Assembly: GCA_003507115.1 (NCBI GenBank)
Contig: DNWN01000110.1
Location: 1-5,006 of the forward strand
Direction of reading: 5' to 3'
DNA: 5,006 nt
Origin: Cryomorphaceae bacterium
GTDB taxonomy: Bacteria; Bacteroidota; Bacteroidia; Flavobacteriales; Schleiferiaceae
The stretch's first letter is position 1, and the number at the start of each line of letters is the position of its first letter. A program made the position numbers and the translations under genes. Under the pieces are notes generated by a model, which saw only the letters and a list, made by a program, of their open reading frames with translations, was not told where the DNA came from and searched no databases. Shown here in pieces: positions 1 through 5,006 of the stretch.

Positions 1-49
1 CCATGGACATAAAAAAGCCCGGCACTGCCGGGCTTTTTTATGTCCATGG
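1..49. repeat. perfect 49-base palindrome enclosing the terminator
   Basis: Every base from 1 to 24 is complementary to its partner from 49 back to 26, with C25 at the centre. The terminator core accounts for 11-39. The outer ten bases on each side (1-10, CCATGGACAT, and 40-49, ATGTCCATGG) extend the symmetry without interruption. The left limit is unknown because the palindrome begins on the first base of the window. Confidence 0.93.
11..39 (-). terminator. Rho-independent terminator, bidirectional
   Basis: A seven-base-pair GC-rich stem (17-23 with 27-33) closes a three-base loop and is flanked by six A at 11-16 and six T at 34-39. Read on the minus strand, the stem is followed by a run of T, so it should end the parE-parC-secreted protein transcript. 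The TAG stop of the last gene is at 58-60, only 18 bases from the A/T-flanked core and 8 from the outer palindrome. Because the element is symmetrical, it would also stop a transcript arriving on the plus strand from a convergent gene left of the window; that gene is inferred, not seen. Confidence 0.9.
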
Positions 50-57
50 GGCCACGT

Positions 58-1728
58 CTAAGGACGAAGCACGCGAATGGCGCCTTCGTGTCCATCCAAG
101 CTGCGGAAGCTCAACACGTATAGGCCCTTGGCCTCTGGGAAGGGAATGGAATAGCTTCGGTTGCGTGTCCAGGCCTCGCTCCACATTTTTTTGCCATCCA
201 GGCTGTAAAGACCGAGAACCAGATTGGGGTATTGTACCTCACCGCACACCAAGGTCCAATGGTCCTCCGCAGTATTCACTTGGAAGGGTGCAGGATCCGT
301 TTCGTCGACAGACCAAGACCAGGAACCAATCAACGTGTCATGGGGAAAGAGTCCAGAGGCCAGACTCACAAACAGGCTATCATCGCCCTGACCGTTGCCC
401 GACATGCCCATTTGGTATTCAAAGGGATAGATCAGGGTGTCATTCGTGGCTTGGGCGGCACTGTAAACCACGACGCCGTCCGCATCCGCGTAGAGGGTAT
501 CACCACTGTTCTTGAAGTAGACAAAATCTTTGGACGTGATGTTGCCGTAGGTAATAGTGGAACCCGCTGCCCAGTTTACATGGCCCAATTGAACTTTCAA
601 CCGGCTCACTTCGGGGTATTCGGGCTCCAAGACGTAGAGGCCCTCCTCCATGTCGGAGGCGAGAATTCGGCCACTTGGTAAATATGGATAGGCCCCCCAG
701 TTGCCAAAATACCCTCCTCCCGAAATGGGCGAGGTATCGTAGTATCCCACCAACACCGGCAATTCGGGGAATTCCGTGTCCAAGGCATGTACCCCAAAGG
801 TGTAATAGGAAGTCACCACCTGGTTGCCTGCCACGTGCGCATTGTGGGGAATCAGCGAGGTATTGGGCTGCACCTGATGGCGCCAAAGTTCATCCACATT
901 GCTCAGATCCGAAATATCGTAGCCCGTGATGTAGCCATTGGCCACCTCGTCCGTCGTGTAAATCGTGTTCCCGTCGTCGCTCAGCCAACAGTTGTGGGCA
1001 AAGTTGCTCGGGGTCGCCCAACTCGTGACCGCCTGCGGGTTGGACTTCAAAGTGACATTTACGACGACCACGCCGGAATACAAGGCGGCCCCGTAGAGTG
1101 TGTCGTTGCGGGCCACGCCATCGTGGAAATAGTGGCCATCATATAAGCCCACCGTAACCGGATTCCACGGATCGGTGGCTACATCAATGAGAATGGCCCC
1201 TCCGACACCTACATTGCTTCCAAAAGCATAGAGAATGCCGTTTTCATCCACAAAAATGTTGTGAGCGCGCGCCAAGGTGTCCACCTGCCCATTCGCACGA
1301 GGAACGGGCAGCTTCAGAAATTTCCATCGGTTTTGGGCCAAGCTGTCCATGTCGATGATGAGCAGCCCGTTGTAGGGGGGATTGGCGCCGGAAGGCACAT
1401 CGTGAACCACGTAGGCATAGTGGTCCCAGGTCTTAATGTCCCGCCACAAACTGGAGGTTCCCGGCACCCAGAGGGCGTTGGAGGGCGAGGACGGTGTGGT
1501 AATATTCGCGACTAGCGTCCCTTTGCGATTACCGATAATGGCATATTCCGTGCCTGTAGCAGAATCCGCATAGCCCCAAATATCTGCGCAATCCGCATGT
1601 GCCCCAGCAATGCCCCACTGAGAAACAGGATAATGCAATAATGCGCGCATGTTGAGGCTATCATTGCTGGGTTGCGCAAATACTCCCGTGGCCAGGCCCA
1701 AGAGAACGCCAATACATCCGTATTTCAT
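58..1728 (-). CDS. choice-of-anchor B family (LVIVD-repeat) secreted protein with T9SS-type sorting domain
   Basis: This is an exported protein of unknown biochemical role. Residues 1-18 look like a Sec signal peptide (hydrophobic core, probable cleavage after GVFA before Gln19). Residues about 40-370 carry the choice-of-anchor B pattern. It begins HADCADIWGY (44-53) and includes WRDIKTWDHYAYVVHD (95-110), ARAHNIFVDENG (153-164), FHDGVARND (201-209), FAHNCWLSDDG (243-253), IPHNAHVAGN (293-302), and the closing YPYLPSGRILASDMEEGLYV (347-366). These repeats are probably blades of a beta-propeller. Residues 371-480 are beta-rich and not recognised. Residues 481-556 resemble a T9SS type A sorting domain (LYSLDGKKMW, GLYVLSF, final IRVLRP), implying outer-membrane export and surface attachment or release. 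The PNP motif usual at the start of that domain is absent. The start lies 3 bases after the parC stop, in AT-rich sequence without a Shine-Dalgarno site. The family call is firm; function and any metal or ligand are unknown. Confidence 0.88.
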   Translation of the reverse strand: MKYGCIGVLLGLATGVFAQPSNDSLNMRALLHYPVSQWGIAGAHADCADIWGYADSATGTEYAIIGNRKGTLVANITTPSSPSNALWVPGTSSLWRDIKTWDHYAYVVHDVPSGANPPYNGLLIIDMDSLAQNRWKFLKLPVPRANGQVDTLARAHNIFVDENGILYAFGSNVGVGGAILIDVATDPWNPVTVGLYDGHYFHDGVARNDTLYGAALYSGVVVVNVTLKSNPQAVTSWATPSNFAHNCWLSDDGNTIYTTDEVANGYITGYDISDLSNVDELWRHQVQPNTSLIPHNAHVAGNQVVTSYYTFGVHALDTEFPELPVLVGYYDTSPISGGGYFGNWGAYPYLPSGRILASDMEEGLYVLEPEYPEVSRLKVQLGHVNWAAGSTITYGNITSKDFVYFKNSGDTLYADADGVVVYSAAQATNDTLIYPFEYQMGMSGNGQGDDSLFVSLASGLFPHDTLIGSWSWSVDETDPAPFQVNTAEDHWTLVCGEVQYPNLVLGLYSLDGKKMWSEAWTRNRSYSIPFPEAKGLYVLSFRSLDGHEGAIRVLRP

Positions 1729-1731
1729 GGA

Positions 1732-4617
1732 TTAAAATTTTAACGTGAACTGGCCGTCTTCCTCTGTATCCGCGCCATCTTCGACTTCGGAGGTCGACGC
1801 GGCGGAAGGCTCAGGGCTGCGGGCATCCGTCGTCAAATCTACCACTTCCAACGTGATACTCGGCACCGCGGGCGTCTTGTGATTTTCGGCTGGAGCCATG
1901 GGCTCGGGTTGGGCAGGAATAGGCTGCGCCTCTAACACGGTCTCCGCGTCAAGGTCTGTCGCCTCTTCGCGGGGGGCAGTAGGGTACGTAGCGGCCTCGG
2001 AGGACTGCTGGGAGGAAGCTCCCTCCGGTTTGTCGGACTCGTCAGACGGAGCCTCCACCGCCTCCATGTCCAAGGCCTCGGGCTCGTTCGAGGAAGTCCA
2101 TTCTTCCCGAAGGACAAGGACCTGCTTCACAGGCCAGGCAGAAAGTTGATTCCCCGCGGCTTTCCAGCCTTTTACGGAGATGAACTCTTGAAGATGCAGC
2201 GTTTCGGCCTCTTTTTCTTTTCCTTTTACTTTCCGGAAATGAACGGAGACCTCTACGTGATTCGCGGCACTGAGGACTTGCACCTCAGACTGGGCATGGT
2301 CCGATATCAAATAGTCCCATTGATCGTTTTTGGGCTCCAAAATGCAGCGTTTCACCATGTGTTTCTCGCGCTCCCCATCGTAGTAGACAATGGCGTAGGG
2401 GGCCTCCGCATCCCATTTTGCCAAGAAATAGGGCGCCTCGTCAAAATGGGTCGTGAGCTCGGGGATGAAAATTCGGTAGCGACCACTTTTCTCCACCTGG
2501 AGCAGTCGATCCTCCCCGCGGAATGCGCCGAGCAATCGGCCGCGATCCTGGTCATTAATCTTTAAAACGGCGTCATCGAACCAGAGCTTTCGAGCAGCCA
2601 AAGTGCTCACCCCCTCGGACTTGAGTTCCACTTTCTTGATGGAGTTCTTGGTCACCGTATTGCCACGAGCGCTTCGAGAACGCACGGATAGCTCGGCAAA
2701 ATCCAAATCCCATTTCAATTTTTTCAGATTGGCGATGACTCGAAGGTGTACCGTGACCGTTTCAGCTTCACCGTTTGGATTGACAGAGAGGTAAAGAATT
2801 TGCGACCCTTTGCTTCCTTGAGTCAAATGATACTCTTTGTCTCGCGTTACGCCGGTCATGGCGAAGCGCTTCACAAAGCTCGCCCCTTTTGTCCCATCGC
2901 GATAAATCACATTATAGACCGTGCGGTCGTCTCCCTTCTGGTAGACCCCTAGATAGAGGATGTCCTTCCCCACAAATTTCTTTGAATCCACCTTGGTTAC
3001 AACCAGGGTACCATCTTTCCGAATGACCAGAATATCATCGAGATCCGAGCAATCGCAGACAAATTCATCGCGCTTTAAGCTCGTTCCCATGAATCCCTCT
3101 TCGCGGTTGACATAGAGTTTGGCGTTGGCCATGGCCACTTTCGCCGCCACCACGGTATCGAAATTGCGGATTTCCGTCTTTCGCTCGCGGCCCGCTGAAT
3201 ACTTCTTTTTCAGGGTCTTGAAGTATTCAATGGTGTATTCCACTAAGTTTTCGAGGTGGCCCTTGACTTCCGCAATTTTTCCCTCGAGAGAAGTGATTTG
3301 ATCGTCCGCTTTCGCGGAGTCAAACTTGGAGATTCGCTTGATCTTAATCTCTGTCAAGCGCGCGATGTCTTCCTCCGTAATTTCTCGAAGCAAGTGACCT
3401 ATATGGGGCTTCAAGCCCTCCCAAATGTTCTCCAACACTTGCTCCCAGGTTTCGGCTTCTTCGATATCGCGGTAAATACGCTGTTCGATGAAGATCTTTT
3501 CCAAGCTCGCAAAATGCCATTGCTCTTGAAGCTCGGTGAGCTGGATGTGGAGGTCCGCACGGAGCAAGTCTACCGTGTGCTCCGTAGAACGCTTTAGCAG
3601 CTCCGAAACTCCGGTAAACAGGGGCTTATCGTCCTCAATGACACAGCACAACGGGCTGATCGCCGTCTCGCAGGATGTGAATGCATAGAGCGCATCGACT
3701 GTTTGATCTGGCGAGACCCCAGGGACCAAGTGCAGCATGATTTCCACGTGCTCGGCCGTGTTGTCTTCGATTTTCTTGATCTTGATTTTGCCCTTGTCGT
3801 TGGCCTTGATGATGGAGTCAATCAAGCTCGTGGTGGTCGTGCCGAAGGGAAGCTCCGTGATGACCAGGGTCTTTTTGTCGTCAACGGTGATTTTGGCCCG
3901 AACCCGAATACGACCTCCGCGCTCGCCGTCGTTGTATTGGGAAAAATCCGCAATGCCCCCGGTTGGGAAATCCGGAAGGATCTCTACTTTTTTTCCGCGG
4001 AGATGCGCCACCGAAGCGTCAATGAGCTCCACAAAGTTGTGCGGAAGGACTTTGGTGCTCAAGCCGACGGCGATGCCCTCGACCCCTTGTGCCAGCAAGA
4101 GCGGGAATTTGACCGGCAACGCTACGGGTTCGCGACCGCGGCCATCATAGCTCGCCTGCCATTCCGTGATCTTCGGGTTGAAGCCGACCTCCAAAGCAAA
4201 TTTGCTCAAACGCGCTTCAATGTATCGCGGTGCCGCGGCACTGTCCCCGGTGTAAATATTTCCCCAGTTTCCTTGGGTGTCAATCAAGAGATTTTTCTGG
4301 CCGAGCTGCACGAGGGCATCGCCGATGGATGCATCCCCGTGAGGGTGGTACTTCATCGTCTGCCCAATCACATTGGCAACTTTATGAAAGCGGCCATCGT
4401 CCATTTCCTTCAAGGCGTGCATCAAGCGGCGCTGCACGGGCTTGAGTCCATCCATCAGGGCGGGTACGGCCCGTTCCAATATGACGTAGGACGCATAATC
4501 CAGGAAATACTCGCGGTACATACCTCGAACGCGGGACTCCACGGGGCGAATTTCCTCCCCCGTTTCAGCTCCCTCTACCGATCCCACTTCGGGATCTTCC
4601 GGCATCCACTCATCCAT
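1732..4617 (-). CDS. parC: DNA topoisomerase IV subunit A
   Basis: This is the DNA breakage-reunion subunit of topoisomerase IV, which pairs with ParE to pass one duplex through another with ATP. Conserved sequence starts near residue 33 ([20 protein letters not shown]). The helix-turn-helix quinolone region is [10 protein letters not shown] (91-100). The catalytic pair is Arg131-Tyr132 in [32 protein letters not shown] (167-186) follows, then the tower and a coiled-coil-like stretch around 350-480. Residues about 495-840 form the C-terminal beta-pinwheel. I see no canonical GyrA box (QRRGGKG); instead [10 protein letters not shown] (648-657) and DRGRLLGAF (691-699) match Bacteroidota ParC, so this is ParC rather than GyrA. 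Residues 841-955 are a low-complexity Glu/Pro/Ala/Ser tail, ending in GQFTLKF. The ATG at 4617 overlaps parE by 8 bases. It gives a 25-30-residue acidic leader, as in relatives; Met5 is the only close alternative. No Shine-Dalgarno site is visible, so translation is probably coupled to parE. Confidence 0.96.
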   Translation of the reverse strand: MDEWMPEDPEVGSVEGAETGEEIRPVESRVRGMYREYFLDYASYVILERAVPALMDGLKPVQRRLMHALKEMDDGRFHKVANVIGQTMKYHPHGDASIGDALVQLGQKNLLIDTQGNWGNIYTGDSAAAPRYIEARLSKFALEVGFNPKITEWQASYDGRGREPVALPVKFPLLLAQGVEGIAVGLSTKVLPHNFVELIDASVAHLRGKKVEILPDFPTGGIADFSQYNDGERGGRIRVRAKITVDDKKTLVITELPFGTTTTSLIDSIIKANDKGKIKIKKIEDNTAEHVEIMLHLVPGVSPDQTVDALYAFTSCETAISPLCCVIEDDKPLFTGVSELLKRSTEHTVDLLRADLHIQLTELQEQWHFASLEKIFIEQRIYRDIEEAETWEQVLENIWEGLKPHIGHLLREITEEDIARLTEIKIKRISKFDSAKADDQITSLEGKIAEVKGHLENLVEYTIEYFKTLKKKYSAGRERKTEIRNFDTVVAAKVAMANAKLYVNREEGFMGTSLKRDEFVCDCSDLDDILVIRKDGTLVVTKVDSKKFVGKDILYLGVYQKGDDRTVYNVIYRDGTKGASFVKRFAMTGVTRDKEYHLTQGSKGSQILYLSVNPNGEAETVTVHLRVIANLKKLKWDLDFAELSVRSRSARGNTVTKNSIKKVELKSEGVSTLAARKLWFDDAVLKINDQDRGRLLGAFRGEDRLLQVEKSGRYRIFIPELTTHFDEAPYFLAKWDAEAPYAIVYYDGEREKHMVKRCILEPKNDQWDYLISDHAQSEVQVLSAANHVEVSVHFRKVKGKEKEAETLHLQEFISVKGWKAAGNQLSAWPVKQVLVLREEWTSSNEPEALDMEAVEAPSDESDKPEGASSQQSSEAATYPTAPREEATDLDAETVLEAQPIPAQPEPMAPAENHKTPAVPSITLEVVDLTTDARSPEPSAASTSEVEDGADTEEDGQFTLKF
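4610..4617 (-). other. parE stop / parC start overlap (ATGGATGA)
   Basis: The parC ATG (4617-4615) precedes the parE TGA (4612-4610) in another frame, so the genes share 8 bases. Upstream sequence within parE shows no clear purine-rich ribosome binding site. Together these suggest translational coupling that would keep the two subunits near a 1:1 ratio, matching the ParC2ParE2 enzyme. The overlap is seen directly; the coupling is inferred. Confidence 0.85.
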
Positions 4618-5006
4618 GGTCTACGAGGTCTTTTTCCACCTTGAGGTGATCAATGATGAATTCTTGGCGCTCCGGGGTATTCTTACCCATGTAGTACTCG
4701 AGCAAGGCATCAATTTGTTCTTTGCCCAGCATGACGGGTTCCAAGCGGATGTTCTCACCAATGAACATTTTGAACTCTCCCGGGGAGATCTCTCCCAAGC
4801 CCTTAAAGCGGGTAATCTCGGGGCGCACACCCAATTCCGCCATGGCCGCCTGCTTCTCAGATTCGTCGTAGCAGTAAATTGTCTTCTGTTTATTCCGCAC
4901 TCGGAAGAGCGGTGTTTGGAGAATGTACAAATGCCCTTCACGGACGAGTTCGGGGAAGAATTGCAGAAAGAAGGTGATCAAGAGCAAGCGAATGTGCATA
5001 CCGTCG
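4610..5006 (-). CDS. parE: DNA topoisomerase IV subunit B, C-terminal part (cut by window edge)
   Basis: This is the last 131 residues of the ATPase/Toprim subunit of topoisomerase IV. With ParC it decatenates replicated chromosomes in the cytoplasm. The visible part opens in the Toprim domain at Asp-Gly-Met-His-Ile-Arg; that Asp matches the last acidic residue of the DxDxDG metal-binding motif, the rest of which lies beyond the edge. Then come [16 protein letters not shown] (residues 31-46), the family motif [10 protein letters not shown] (66-75), and the C-terminal [18 protein letters not shown] (104-121). The last motif matches Bacteroidota ParE as I recall it and differs from the usual GyrB ending. 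About four fifths of the protein is missing at the 5' end, including the ATPase domain. The Met at 4999 is internal, not a start. The TGA stop lies inside the beginning of parC. ParE rather than GyrB is supported by the ending and the parC neighbour. Confidence 0.93.
   Translation of the reverse strand, partial: DGMHIRLLLITFFLQFFPELVREGHLYILQTPLFRVRNKQKTIYCYDESEKQAAMAELGVRPEITRFKGLGEISPGEFKMFIGENIRLEPVMLGKEQIDALLEYYMGKNTPERQEFIIDHLKVEKDLVDHG

Noticed and set aside
1..49. Transposon end or attachment site
   Set aside because: There is no transposase or integrase gene in the window, no target-site duplication can be seen, and the core is fully explained as a terminator. Only the outer arms remain unexplained.
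3..515. Plus-strand open frame of 170 codons beginning in the palindrome
   Set aside because: It starts within the terminator hairpin, crosses the end of the secreted-protein gene antisense, and encodes an Arg/Pro/Cys-rich sequence typical of a wrong-frame translation.
500..886. Minus-strand 128-codon frame inside the secreted-protein gene
   Set aside because: It overlaps a well-supported coding frame and has no family motif. The main frame runs unbroken, so there is no frameshift to explain.
1729..1760. Promoter for the secreted-protein gene in the AT-rich end of parC
   Set aside because: The stretch is short and AT-rich but shows no pair of elements resembling the Bacteroidota TTTG and TAnnTTTG boxes at proper spacing.
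4318..4347. Acquired fluoroquinolone-resistance mutation in parC
   Set aside because: The Ala-Ser wording appears to be the normal form in Bacteroidota ParC as I recall it, so calling it acquired resistance is not supported.
1732..4617. Assignment of this gene as gyrA
   Set aside because: The canonical GyrA box is missing, the C-terminal domain motifs match Bacteroidota ParC, and the gene directly follows parE.
3703..4644. Plus-strand open frame of 313 codons opposite parC
   Set aside because: It lies antisense to the most conserved part of parC and its translation shows no recognisable domain. Codon bias in parC readily leaves the opposite strand open.

Overview
This window is a piece of a Bacteroidota chromosome, most likely from the Flavobacteriales or a related order. 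The topoisomerase IV subunits have the parE-parC arrangement and motif wording of that phylum. The downstream gene encodes a secreted protein with a C-terminal domain resembling the type IX secretion (T9SS) sorting signal, a system confined to Bacteroidota and close relatives. None of the visible starts has a convincing Shine-Dalgarno sequence, which also fits. Base composition looks balanced to slightly GC-rich by eye, higher than in many flavobacteria.

All three genes lie on the minus strand, so the operon reads from the right edge to the left. At the right edge (5006-4610) is the 3' end of parE, the ATPase/Toprim subunit of topoisomerase IV. It runs into parC (4617-1732), with stop and start overlapping by 8 bases. 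parC encodes the complete DNA-cleaving subunit of 961 residues, with catalytic Arg131-Tyr132, a beta-pinwheel C-terminal domain and a long low-complexity acidic/proline tail. Three bases after the parC stop begins a 556-residue exported protein of the choice-of-anchor B (LVIVD-repeat) family (1728-58). It has a signal peptide, a beta-propeller-like repeat region, a beta-rich linker domain and a T9SS-like sorting domain. Eight bases after its stop lies a perfect 49-base palindrome (1-49) whose GC-rich core flanked by A and T tracts is a clear bidirectional intrinsic terminator.

ParE and ParC assemble as a heterotetramer that decatenates daughter chromosomes and relaxes supercoils. The tight spacing suggests that the secreted protein is transcribed with them, although no functional link is evident. 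The window is almost fully coding: there is no intergenic stretch over 60 bases, and I saw no RNA gene, CRISPR array, insertion sequence or prophage. I found no clearly novel system. The points most worth a second look are the extended palindrome, the coupling of a housekeeping topoisomerase to a surface/secreted protein, the ParC tail, and an aligned histidine pattern in the propeller.
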